Of a stretch of 64,000 bases of DNA, positions 9,020 to 16,852 are shown piece by piece (the stretch's first letter is position 1; each line of letters starts with the position of its first letter). The notes beneath the pieces were generated by a model. That model ran no database searches, was not told where the DNA came from, and saw nothing but the letters and a program-made list of their open reading frames with translations. The translations under genes were made by a program, and so were the position numbers. Origin of the DNA: Aquimarina amphilecti (GTDB lineage: Bacteria; Bacteroidota; Bacteroidia; Flavobacteriales; Flavobacteriaceae); assembly GCF_900109375.1 (NCBI RefSeq), contig NZ_FOAB01000001.1, positions 1-64,000 on the forward strand, given 5' to 3'.

Positions 9020-10429
9020 TTATCTTTTTTCTAATAAAACCACATTTTCTACATGGTGTGTTTGTGGAAACATATCTACAGGTTGCACTTTTGTAACTTT
9101 ATATGTACTATCTAATAACGACAAATCTCTAGCTTGTGTTGCACTATTACAACTTACATATACAATCTTATTAGGAGAAATGTTTAGTAATTGGCTTACA
9201 ACATCCTTATGCATTCCATCTCTTGGTGGATCAGTAATTACAACTTCCGGTTGTCCATGAGTAGCAATGAAATCCGAAGTAAACACTTTTTTCATATCGC
9301 CTACATAAAATTCTACATTATCAATGTTATTATGTTTCGCATTTGATTTAGCATCTTCTATAGCTTCGGGTACAGCTTCTACACCTATTACTTTTTTCGC
9401 CTTTTTTGCAACAAATTGAGCTATAGTACCGGTTCCTGTATATAAATCATATACTAATTCATTCCCTGTTAGACCAGCAAAATCGCGAGTTACTTTATAT
9501 AACTCATAGGCTTGTTTAGAATTAGTTTGATAGAAGGATTTTGCATTAATTTTAAAACGTAGTCCTTCCATTTCCTCTTCAATATGATCTTTTCCCATAT
9601 AGCATACTACTTTTTGATCATAAATAGTATCATTTCCTTTAGAGTTTATGACATATTGTAAAGAAGTAATTTCTGGAAACTCAGAAGCTATATAATCTAA
9701 TAATAGGGTTCTTTTCTCCACATCTTCGTGAAAAAATTGAACTAATACCATAATTTCACCTGTAGACACTATCCTTAACATTAAAGTTCTAAGAAAACCG
9801 TTTTGGTTTCTCGCATTATAAAAAGATAGGTTATTTTCTGTGGCAAATGTTTTTACTTTATTTCTAATGTCATTACTTGGGTCTTCTTGTAAATGACAAG
9901 TGTCAATATCCAAAATTTTATCCCACATACCAGGAATATGAAACCCTAATGCATTTCTGTTTTCAATTTGAGTATCACTTTGAATCTCTTGGAGTGTCAG
10001 CCATCTACTATCGCTAAAAGAAAATTCCATTTTATTTCTATAAAAAAACTGATCTTCAGAACCCAGAATTGGAGTAACTTTTGGTAATTCAACTTTTCCT
10101 AAACGAGTTAAATTGTTTACTACTTCTTGTTCTTTATATGCCAATTGATGTTCATATCCCATGAATTGCCATTTACATCCTCCACAAGTACCAAAATGTC
10201 TGCATGCAGGATCTACTCGTTTATTCGATTTTTTATGAAAGGTTGTAGCTGAACCTTCATAAAATGCTTTTCGCTTTTTTGTTGTTTGTATGTCTACTAC
10301 ATCACCAGGTACAGCGTTATTAACGAATATAATTTTTCCATCAGGAGCCTTAGCAATACTTTTTCCTTTTGCTCCGGCATCTACGATTTCTATATTCTCA
10401 AAAACCTGCTTTCTTTTCTTTCTTGCCAT
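9020..10429 (-). CDS. rlmD: 23S rRNA (uracil-5-)-methyltransferase RlmD
   Basis: The enzyme would methylate U1939 of 23S rRNA (E. coli numbering) with AdoMet. An N-terminal TRAM domain (about 10-65) is followed by the iron-sulfur cysteines Cys76, Cys82 and Cys85 (CRHFGTCGGC), with a fourth in DTCHLQ. The methyltransferase domain shows VYDLYTGTGTIAQF, DPPRDGMH and the catalytic cysteine in YVSCNSATQARDL. Length (469) is normal. A TATTTTTG element ends only five bases before the ATG, which suggests a nearly leaderless mRNA. It is the first gene of a three-gene operon. The paralog RlmC/TrmA is less likely given the intact Fe-S cysteines and TRAM domain. Confidence 0.92.
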   Translation of the reverse strand: MARKKRKQVFENIEIVDAGAKGKSIAKAPDGKIIFVNNAVPGDVVDIQTTKKRKAFYEGSATTFHKKSNKRVDPACRHFGTCGGCKWQFMGYEHQLAYKEQEVVNNLTRLGKVELPKVTPILGSEDQFFYRNKMEFSFSDSRWLTLQEIQSDTQIENRNALGFHIPGMWDKILDIDTCHLQEDPSNDIRNKVKTFATENNLSFYNARNQNGFLRTLMLRIVSTGEIMVLVQFFHEDVEKRTLLLDYIASEFPEITSLQYVINSKGNDTIYDQKVVCYMGKDHIEEEMEGLRFKINAKSFYQTNSKQAYELYKVTRDFAGLTGNELVYDLYTGTGTIAQFVAKKAKKVIGVEAVPEAIEDAKSNAKHNNIDNVEFYVGDMKKVFTSDFIATHGQPEVVITDPPRDGMHKDVVSQLLNISPNKIVYVSCNSATQARDLSLLDSTYKVTKVQPVDMFPQTHHVENVVLLEKR

Positions 10430-10433
10430 AGCG

Positions 10434-10441
10434 CAAAAATA
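10434..10441 (-). promoter_or_regulatory. -7 promoter element of rlmD
   Basis: On the minus strand the sequence reads TATTTTTG, a full match to TAnnTTTG. The rlmD ATG begins five bases after the final G. I did not find a good -33 element at the usual distance. Confidence 0.5.
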
Positions 10442-10609
10442 AGAATAGATAGCATATACTTATTAATTATTCAATATATCTTATGAAAAGAATAAAAAAA
10501 ATGAGTCAAATAGATATTTCCATGTCCATTATTCTAAAGACTTCTATATTGTAAATTCTTCAATCAACCGCAATATTATTTTGAATAATTAAAAATAGAA
10601 TCTATTACA

Positions 10610-10695
10610 GACTCGAAAATTAAATATTCGATAAAGATTTAGTAATTTGCGACTCTCTTAGGGATGATTTCTCTCCCACGCTGAATTTTCGAGTC
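10610..10695 (+). promoter_or_regulatory. rocD leader with inverted repeat and micro-ORF
   Basis: GACTCGAAAATT at 10610-10621 is repeated in reverse complement at 10684-10695. Between them lie a plausible -7 element and an ATG-started frame of six codons (Met-Ile-Ser-Leu-Pro-Arg, stop TGA at 10682-10684) whose last sense codon is Arg. The arms could be an operator pair or a long-range RNA stem. Regulation by arginine or ornithine is an inference from the downstream gene only. Confidence 0.4.
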
Positions 10696-10754
10696 TTTTC
10701 GAAAGGATAAAGGTACAGAAGGAATGGTTATTTTATCAATTTAAATTATTAAAA

Positions 10755-12032
10755 ATGGCTGTTTTAGAAAAATTAACTTCTCAACAAGCAATCGATTTAG
10801 AAAACAAGTATGGAGCTCACAACTACCACCCTCTACCAGTAGTTTTAAACAAAGGAGAAGGTGTATATGTATGGGATGTAGAAGGGAAGAAGTATTATGA
10901 TTTTTTAAGTGCCTATTCTGCAGTGAATCAAGGACATTGTCACCCAAAAATTGTAGGTGCAATGATGGAACAAGCGCAAACTTTGACATTAACCTCTAGG
11001 GCATTTTATAACGATAGGTTGGGAGCGTATGAAAAATTTGCTTCGGAGTATTTTGGTTTTGATAAGTTATTACCAATGAATACAGGAGCAGAAGCTGTAG
11101 AAACTGCGTTAAAAATCTGTAGAAAATGGGCCTACGAAAAGAAAGGTATTTCAGAAAATGAAGCACAAATCATAGTTTGTGAGAATAATTTTCATGGAAG
11201 AACGACAACTATAATTTCATTCTCCAATGATCCTGTCGCTCGTAAAAATTTTGGACCTTATACATCTGGTTTTATTAAGATTGAGTATGATAACCTAAAA
11301 GCATTAGAGCAAGCATTGGAAAGTAATGCTAATGTAGCAGGTTTTTTAGTAGAGCCAATACAAGGAGAAGCAGGGGTTTATGTACCTTCAGATGATTATT
11401 TATCCAAAGCTAAGGCTTTGTGTGAAAAGCATAATGTACTATTCATTGCGGATGAAGTGCAGACTGGTATAGCAAGAACAGGTAGACTGTTAGCTACATG
11501 CGGTGATTGTTCTTGTAGTGATAAAAACTGTTCAGGAACACCAAATGTTAAACCGGATGTTTTGATTCTTGGTAAAGCGCTGAGTGGAGGAGCATATCCA
11601 GTTTCAGGTGTATTAGCAGATGATCATATCATGGAAGTGATAAAACCAGGGAACCACGGAAGTACTTTTGGGGGGAATCCTGTTGCTGCTGCAGTTGCTG
11701 TAGCAGCTTTAGAAGTTGTAAGAGATGAAAAACTTGCAGAAAATGCTTTTGAACTTGGAGAACTATTCAGGTCAGAACTAAATGAATATATTAAGACTTC
11801 TAATATAGTAAACCTTGTAAGAGGTAAAGGGTTATTAAATGCTATTGTGATTAATGATGATGAAAATAGCGAAACGGCATGGAATATTTGCGTTGCTTTA
11901 AAAGAAAATGGGTTATTGGCAAAACCAACTCATGGAAATATTATTCGTTTTGCTCCACCATTAGTAATGACAAAAGATCAATTGCTAGAATGTGTAGCAA
12001 TAATAACGAAAACATTAAAAGAGTTTGAGTAA
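10755..12032 (+). CDS. rocD: Ornithine aminotransferase
   Basis: This PLP enzyme moves the delta-amino group of ornithine to 2-oxoglutarate, giving glutamate semialdehyde, in arginine/ornithine breakdown or proline formation. The match to the family is close from the N-terminus ([16 protein letters not shown]) onwards. [11 protein letters not shown] binds the cofactor phosphate, Asp233 (IADEVQTG) contacts the pyridine, and Lys274 ([12 protein letters not shown]) is the Schiff-base lysine. An unusual insert at 246-264 carries four cysteines (Cys249, 252, 254, 259) where most family members have a short loop. The gene is transcribed alone and ends at a strong terminator. Confidence 0.93.
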   Translation: MAVLEKLTSQQAIDLENKYGAHNYHPLPVVLNKGEGVYVWDVEGKKYYDFLSAYSAVNQGHCHPKIVGAMMEQAQTLTLTSRAFYNDRLGAYEKFASEYFGFDKLLPMNTGAEAVETALKICRKWAYEKKGISENEAQIIVCENNFHGRTTTIISFSNDPVARKNFGPYTSGFIKIEYDNLKALEQALESNANVAGFLVEPIQGEAGVYVPSDDYLSKAKALCEKHNVLFIADEVQTGIARTGRLLATCGDCSCSDKNCSGTPNVKPDVLILGKALSGGAYPVSGVLADDHIMEVIKPGNHGSTFGGNPVAAAVAVAALEVVRDEKLAENAFELGELFRSELNEYIKTSNIVNLVRGKGLLNAIVINDDENSETAWNICVALKENGLLAKPTHGNIIRFAPPLVMTKDQLLECVAIITKTLKEFE

Positions 12033-12060
12033 AACTTTTTTGATTGTTTAAAAATAATAT

Positions 12061-12092
12061 AAAGAGCGGGAACAAGTTTCCGCTCTTTTTTT
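12061..12092. terminator. Shared terminator of rocD and the DUF2752 gene
   Basis: Thirteen paired bases (12061-12073 with 12076-12088, one G-T pair) are flanked by A bases on the left and T bases on the right, so the hairpin can work in both directions. The converging DUF2752 gene ends at 12091, inside the T-run. Confidence 0.85.
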
Positions 12093-12528
12093 ATGGGGCT
12101 AATATTTTAAAAGGATAAAAAGGAATATTTCGAAGAGCCCAAAAAAAGATTACAAAAATCAATATACCGTATGTATAATATTTGTTGTGTGAAATATCAA
12201 CCACTTCTTTTTTTAAAAATAGTTTTGCAGAAAAATAATAAAGCTTAATTATTAAAAAACTAAAAAGTACAAGAAACATTAAATTATGACTTAATACTTC
12301 ATCAATTCTCCCATGAAGTAAATCATGGATTGCTCTTTGACTTCCACAACCTGGACAGTGATATCCTGTTAAATAATGAAACGGACATGTGAGAAAGATG
12401 CTTTTTCCAGAACTATTTTCTGGATCGAATAGATAATAATATTTAGTAATAAAAAATATGGGTATCACTAGTAAGAAATACCCATATTTTATGAAATATT
12501 TTCGTAACAAGTTAAAAATTATTACCAC
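12091..12528 (-). CDS. DUF2752 domain membrane protein
   Basis: The 145-residue protein has three or four membrane helices and the DUF2752 signature in the middle: CPFHYLTGYHCPGCGSQRA, followed by a hydrophobic helix. The family is widespread in Bacteroidota and Actinobacteria and its function is unknown; the CPGCG cysteines could bind a metal. The gene overlaps the end of the upstream small membrane protein by 17 bases, as is usual for this pair. Confidence 0.8.
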   Translation of the reverse strand: MVIIFNLLRKYFIKYGYFLLVIPIFFITKYYYLFDPENSSGKSIFLTCPFHYLTGYHCPGCGSQRAIHDLLHGRIDEVLSHNLMFLVLFSFLIIKLYYFSAKLFLKKEVVDISHNKYYTYGILIFVIFFWALRNIPFYPFKILAP

Positions 12529-12790
12529 TAGCTAAACCCGAAAAAATGGCGATTCCAAAAAAGGCAAAGTATGCTATTGCAATGACAACACCCATTCCTA
12601 TTCCAATAAGTCCCCATAATTTAGCATTTTTAGATGCAGCAACAGCTCCTTCGTAATCTCCTGCATCATATTTTGAATTTACTTGAGTTGAATAAATAAT
12701 ACTTACAATACCTGTTATTAAGCAACATAAAATTGTAGAGATAATTGCTAGGGCTAGGTGATTGTTAGGTCTCGGTTGATTAGCTTCCAT
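12512..12790 (-). CDS. Small two-helix membrane protein (CD225/CCC-motif type)
   Basis: The 92-residue protein has a Pro/Asn-rich head, a first membrane helix containing ILCCLITGIVSIIYS, a short cytoplasmic loop (AGDYEGAVAASKNAKLW) and a second helix. This layout matches the dispanin/CD225-like proteins common in Bacteroidota. Function in bacteria is unknown. It is co-transcribed with the DUF2752 gene. Confidence 0.75.
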   Translation of the reverse strand: MEANQPRPNNHLALAIISTILCCLITGIVSIIYSTQVNSKYDAGDYEGAVAASKNAKLWGLIGIGMGVVIAIAYFAFFGIAIFSGLASGNNF

Positions 12791-12925
12791 AAAAATAAAC
12801 TTAATTTAGTAATTAATTTGTATTAAATAATAATGTAAAATGGGGTGTTCAATAAATTTACGAGGTACAATATACACAATTTGAGTATTCCAAAAATTAA
12901 TGTTTAGAAAAAAACTAATATTTGA

Positions 12926-12933
12926 TACTTTTG
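12926..12933 (+). promoter_or_regulatory. -7 promoter element of the small membrane protein gene
   Basis: TACTTTTG matches TAnnTTTG exactly, with GTTTA about 19 bases upstream as a weak -33 element. Transcription would start at about 12939, at or just after the annotated ATG (12938). Confidence 0.5.
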
Positions 12934-12937
12934 CGTT

Positions 12938-13156
12938 ATGAATAAATTGAAGTTGAAAAAGATTGTGAGTTTTCTTTTGATTTTAATAGGAGCAGTTCTT
13001 TTAATTATGGAAATAGCTTCTGCTAAAAAGAATTATTATACACAGGTTGGGGGTATCATCTGTTTAATGAGTGGAGTGTTTTTGATTAATACAAATGTTA
13101 CATCTAGGTTTTCAGAAAAAACAACAGAAAATCAGGAAAAAAACGAAGAGGAGTAA
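12938..13156 (+). CDS. Small membrane protein upstream of an Smr gene
   Basis: The 72-residue protein has two hydrophobic helices (about 9-27 and 38-52) and a charged tail rich in Glu and Lys. No family is recognised. The promoter at 12926-12933 puts transcription start on the ATG, so the mRNA may be leaderless, or translation may begin at the GTG at 12965, which would still keep both helices. The stop lies five bases before the Smr gene, so they form an operon. Confidence 0.65.
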   Translation: MNKLKLKKIVSFLLILIGAVLLIMEIASAKKNYYTQVGGIICLMSGVFLINTNVTSRFSEKTTENQEKNEEE

Positions 13157-13161
13157 GGGTT

Positions 13162-13713
13162 ATGATACAAGTAGGAGACGTAGTTTCGGTATTAGATGAG
13201 CCAATATCTGGCAAAGTTATTTTAGTTGATGGAAATGATGTAACTATTGAATCTAATGATGGGTTTGATATGATATTTTCTGTCGATGAATTGGTTAAAG
13301 AAGAATCTGATAGTTTAATTATTCCTTCTTATGAAGAAGTTCAAAAAAACCTTCAGCAAAAGGAAATTTTTAAAAAGAAACCTAAAAGAAAAATTTTAAA
13401 GCCTAAGGAAAGAAATATTCCTGCTATGGAGGTAGATCTTCATATCCATAAATTAGTAAAGTCCACAAAGGGGTTGTCTAATCATGAGATGGTCATTTTG
13501 CAACTTGATACAGCCAAAAGACAATTAGATTTTGCTATCAATAAACGTATCCCTAGTGTTGTTTTTATTCACGGAGTAGGTCAGGGAGTTCTAAAAGAAG
13601 AGCTGAAATATTTATTTGGAAGATATGAAAACGTACGTATTTCTGATGCGGATTATAAGAAGTATGGATTAGGAGCTATGGAAATATATATTATTCAAAA
13701 CCCGAGAAGTTAA
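13162..13713 (+). CDS. Smr domain protein (MutS2-like C-terminal domain)
   Basis: Residues 1-50 form a small beta domain (VGDVVSVLDEPISGKVILVD), a Lys-rich linker follows, and the Smr domain covers about 90-180: MEVDLHIHKL, then VVFIHGVGQGVLKEEL and a final YGLGAMEIYI. Smr domains nick or bind branched nucleic acid or cleave RNA at stalled ribosomes; the DLHIH and HGVGQG motifs are the known active region. There is no MutS ATPase part, so this is a stand-alone Smr protein. It follows the small membrane protein closely and converges on a lipoprotein gene with a two-base gap and no terminator. Confidence 0.85.
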   Translation: MIQVGDVVSVLDEPISGKVILVDGNDVTIESNDGFDMIFSVDELVKEESDSLIIPSYEEVQKNLQQKEIFKKKPKRKILKPKERNIPAMEVDLHIHKLVKSTKGLSNHEMVILQLDTAKRQLDFAINKRIPSVVFIHGVGQGVLKEELKYLFGRYENVRISDADYKKYGLGAMEIYIIQNPRS

Positions 13714-13715
13714 TT

Positions 13716-14258
13716 TTAATTAGGTATAGTTATATTATCTAAGCCAAGTACTAAGGATTGTTTTCTTATAGCAATTCCATTTCCTTCTAAGGTTATGTCT
13801 TTTAGTGTTACGGTTCGAGAGTATGTTGTTTCTGTTGTAGAAGAAGTTACCTCCATATAACTAATCTCTGCAGTTCCATTGGAGCTTATTAGTTCTTGTG
13901 TTACAGTAATACCACTAACAGGAATACTATTGCAAAAATATTCAGTTCCATTAATAGAAGTATCAAATTCTCTATATATAAATTGATTGCTAGTAGTGTT
14001 TAGAGTAATTACAGTAGGCTCGTCTATGGATATTTCAGAAACGTTTTCTGGAATAATTTCAAAGCTAGTATCAGTGAAGTTTAAAGATAGTGATCTATTT
14101 ATATCTTGATCAATTACAAAAAACACAAAAGTATTATCATTTTCATTAGAACAATTTTCTAGATCTCCGTTTAAGTCATCAACAGAAATTTCTATAAGAT
14201 CACCTTCACTACAGTTTATTAATAATAATGCAAAAAATAAAAAATATAGTCTATTCAT
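13716..14258 (-). CDS. Lipoprotein, short paralog of the next gene
   Basis: A lipoprotein signal ends at LLINC, and Cys sits about 15 residues after the chosen Met; an upstream Met six codons earlier is possible but lengthens the signal unusually. The rest (about 180 residues in all) aligns by eye with the N-terminal part of the upstream gene: NTFVFFVIDQDINRSLSLNF against NEFVFFKINTSINESISYNF, and IYREFDTSINGTEYFCNSIP against IYRKFNNTITSDYYCSNIP. Family and function are unknown. The two genes are 7 bases apart and arose by duplication. Confidence 0.7.
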   Translation of the reverse strand: MNRLYFLFFALLLINCSEGDLIEISVDDLNGDLENCSNENDNTFVFFVIDQDINRSLSLNFTDTSFEIIPENVSEISIDEPTVITLNTTSNQFIYREFDTSINGTEYFCNSIPVSGITVTQELISSNGTAEISYMEVTSSTTETTYSRTVTLKDITLEGNGIAIRKQSLVLGLDNITIPN

Positions 14259-14265
14259 AATTATA

Positions 14266-15408
14266 TTAATCTTCATTTTTAGGAGTGGTTATAGAGATGG
14301 TTTCATCTCTAAAACCAAAGGAGAATTCATCATTTGTAAATTGATCATTGACTTCGTTTAGAATAAGATTATCTATTGATAATGTAGTTCTAAAAATTGT
14401 TATAACCGTATTGTCAAGAATAGATGGGTTATCTATGTTTGTGTTCACTTCGTCATTATCTGGATTATTAGCATCAAGGTAATTTGGAATTCCATCACCG
14501 TCAGTATCTTCATTCAATGGGTTGTCATTTGTGCCACTAACTTCATCACGAGTCAAAATACCATCATTATCGTCATCTGGATCTAGATAATTTGGTGTTC
14601 CATCTCTGTCCGTATCATCATCTCTAGGATTTCCATTACCATCGACATCTTCATCAAGAGTAGGTATATTGTCATTATCATCATCAGTATCAAGATAATT
14701 TGGAGTACCATCATCATCTGTATCTAGAAAACTTTCATCATTAGGATCACTATTAATCAACTCTACACTGGTAAGCACATTATCATTGTCATCATCTTGA
14801 TCTTTAAAATTTGCGATTTGATCTCCATCAGTATCATATCCGTCTTCAATCCCTAAATTATCTGCGGTTTGATCGGTGTTTCCAATGCTCATGTCATCCA
14901 TTCCATCGTCTAGGTAATTAGGAACTCCGTCTCCATCAGGATCTGCTTCTGGGTCAATTTCATTTGGGGATTCTTCCGTAGATTCCAACCCATCATTATC
15001 ATCTTCACTAACTATTTGATTTATAATAGTAGCTTGACCACTTACACTTAAAAGCTCTTCAGTTACAACAATATTGCTATCAGGGATATTACTGCAGTAA
15101 TAATCTGAAGTAATAGTGTTGTTAAATTTCCTATAAATCAAACCATTATCGGTGTCTTCTAGATCTATAATAATAGGGTTTTCTGTTTCAGTAGTTTCAG
15201 AATATGTAGCATCAATAAAGTTATAGGATATAGACTCATTGATAGAAGTATTGATCTTAAAGAAAACGAACTCATTGGTTGTAGCTCCTTCACAAAGTTG
15301 AAGGTCAACATCATCAAATTCAAAACTTGTTACAATAATATCACCATCATCACAAGAAGCTAATATTAAAAATATAGAAATATATAAAAGCTTTTTCACT
15401 GTTTGCAT
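14266..15408 (-). CDS. Lipoprotein with thrombospondin type 3-like calcium repeats
   Basis: The lipoprotein signal ends at LILASC. A domain of about 130 residues shared with the neighbouring lipoprotein follows. The middle carries six or seven acidic repeats of the form DxDxDGxPNYLDxDDDND, which match thrombospondin type 3 calcium-binding repeats of Bacteroidota surface proteins. A short C-terminal domain follows (ITIFRTTLSIDNLILNEVND). The start at 15408 is chosen because it gives a normal signal peptide; the frame runs 17 codons further upstream. Calcium binding is inferred from the repeats. It is first in a two-gene operon. Confidence 0.8.
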   Translation of the reverse strand: MQTVKKLLYISIFLILASCDDGDIIVTSFEFDDVDLQLCEGATTNEFVFFKINTSINESISYNFIDATYSETTETENPIIIDLEDTDNGLIYRKFNNTITSDYYCSNIPDSNIVVTEELLSVSGQATIINQIVSEDDNDGLESTEESPNEIDPEADPDGDGVPNYLDDGMDDMSIGNTDQTADNLGIEDGYDTDGDQIANFKDQDDDNDNVLTSVELINSDPNDESFLDTDDDGTPNYLDTDDDNDNIPTLDEDVDGNGNPRDDDTDRDGTPNYLDPDDDNDGILTRDEVSGTNDNPLNEDTDGDGIPNYLDANNPDNDEVNTNIDNPSILDNTVITIFRTTLSIDNLILNEVNDQFTNDEFSFGFRDETISITTPKNED

Positions 15409-15703
15409 TTTGAAAATTAATAACAAATTATAGTCTCGTCTTAAAAAACTACAATACATAAAATAACGAATAAAAAGATTTTTTTTTATAAAGACGAATG
15501 AAATTTATAAATGTTCATTCAAAAATTGTTTTATGCGTGTTTTGGCAAAAATAATGGAATTGAAAGATTATAACGCTCGGTGTGGAAAATAATTTTATTT
15601 GAATTAGATTTGCTTTATTATTATGAGGATATAATAAAATGTATACTCTGTTAATGTGATTATTATATATTTTCACCAATCATCAACTAAATTTTTAAAT
15701 TTA

Positions 15704-16852
15704 ATGCAAAAAGTTTATTTCGATAGTGCAGCAACTACACAGTTACGTCCAGAAGTAATTGATAAAATGACTACTGTATTAAGAGAAGATTATGGAAACC
15801 CTTCTTCTACTCACGGATTTGGTAGGTCTGCAAAAAATCATATTGAACAGGCTCGTAAGAATATTGCTAAATACTTAGGAGTAAAAGCCTCCGAAATTAT
15901 ATTCACATCTGGAGGAACAGAAGCTGATAATTTAGCATTGAACAGTGCAGTTAGAGATCTTGGAGTTAGACACATTATTACTTCTAAGATCGAACATCAT
16001 GCAGTTTTGCATACAGTTCAAGAGATACAAGCACATACTGAAATTGCAGTTAGTTACGTGGATATTACTTCTGATGGGGCAATAGATTATAAGCACTTGG
16101 AAAGCTTATTGGCTAATGCTTCTGAAAAAACATTAGTTAGTTTAATGCATGTGAACAATGAGGTTGGAACAATTTTAGATATTAATAGAGTAGGTGGTTT
16201 ATGTAAGGAACACGAAGCGCTTTTTCATAGCGATATGGTACAATCTATTGGGCATTTAGATGTAAGTTTAGGTGATCTTCAGGTAGATTTTACTGCAGTA
16301 AGCGCGCATAAATTTCATGGCCCTAAAGGAATTGGTTTTGCGTATATTAAAAAGAATTCAGGGCTTAAGCCATTAATATATGGGGGAGAGCAGGAGCGTG
16401 GTTATCGAGGAGGAACAGAAGGAGTTCATAATATAGCCGGAATGGATGAGGCTTTGAGATTGGCATATGCACATATGGATGAAGAGAAAGCATATATTTC
16501 TGATCTAAAACAATACTTTGTAGATCAATTAAAAGAACAGATTAAAGATGTTAAGTTTAATGCTAATTGTTGTGATTTAAATCATAGTACGTATACGTTA
16601 ATAAATGTCTGTTTGCCAATATCTCAGGAGAAAGCAGGTATTTTGTTATTCCAATTAGATATTAAAGGAATAGCTTGTTCCAAAGGTAGTGCTTGCCAGA
16701 GTGGTAGTGGAAAAGGATCACATGTACTTGCCGAAATACTTTCAGAAGAGGATATGCAGAAACCTTCCGTTAGATTCTCTTTTTCTAAATACAATACTAA
16801 AGAAGAAGTAGATTATGTTATTAGTGTACTGAAAGAGTTTCTGGAGGATTAA
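15704..16852 (+). CDS. Cysteine desulfurase (NifS/IscS family)
   Basis: The PLP enzyme takes sulfur from cysteine to form a persulfide for Fe-S clusters or other sulfur carriers. Visible features are YFDSAATTQ at the N-terminus, NPSSTHGFGR, SGGTEADNLAL, the Schiff-base lysine in SAHKFHGPKG (Lys203) and the persulfide cysteine in KGSACQSGSGKGSHVL (Cys331). The long mobile loop around the cysteine places it with the IscS/NifS group rather than SufS. The start at 15704 fits the family; the frame extends 16 codons upstream from a GTG. Its stop overlaps the stop of the converging TonB receptor gene. Confidence 0.9.
   Translation: MQKVYFDSAATTQLRPEVIDKMTTVLREDYGNPSSTHGFGRSAKNHIEQARKNIAKYLGVKASEIIFTSGGTEADNLALNSAVRDLGVRHIITSKIEHHAVLHTVQEIQAHTEIAVSYVDITSDGAIDYKHLESLLANASEKTLVSLMHVNNEVGTILDINRVGGLCKEHEALFHSDMVQSIGHLDVSLGDLQVDFTAVSAHKFHGPKGIGFAYIKKNSGLKPLIYGGEQERGYRGGTEGVHNIAGMDEALRLAYAHMDEEKAYISDLKQYFVDQLKEQIKDVKFNANCCDLNHSTYTLINVCLPISQEKAGILLFQLDIKGIACSKGSACQSGSGKGSHVLAEILSEEDMQKPSVRFSFSKYNTKEEVDYVISVLKEFLED

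Larger units (their letters stand above)
10430..10754. other. Regulatory gap between rlmD and rocD
   Basis: The stretch holds the rlmD promoter (10434-10441, minus strand) and the rocD upstream region. In the latter are a 12-base perfect inverted repeat (10610-10621 and 10684-10695), a near-consensus -7 element (TAATTTGC at 10643-10650) and a six-codon reading frame (10664-10684). No longer gene is seen. Confidence 0.5.

Noticed and set aside
10651..10740. Known riboswitch (SAM, TPP, glycine) before rocD
   Set aside because: None of the conserved core sequences of these classes is visible; only an inverted repeat and a micro-ORF remain.
14450..14960. DNA tandem repeat or CRISPR-like array
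   Set aside because: The periodic pattern is due to acidic calcium-binding protein repeats; there are no identical repeats with unique spacers.
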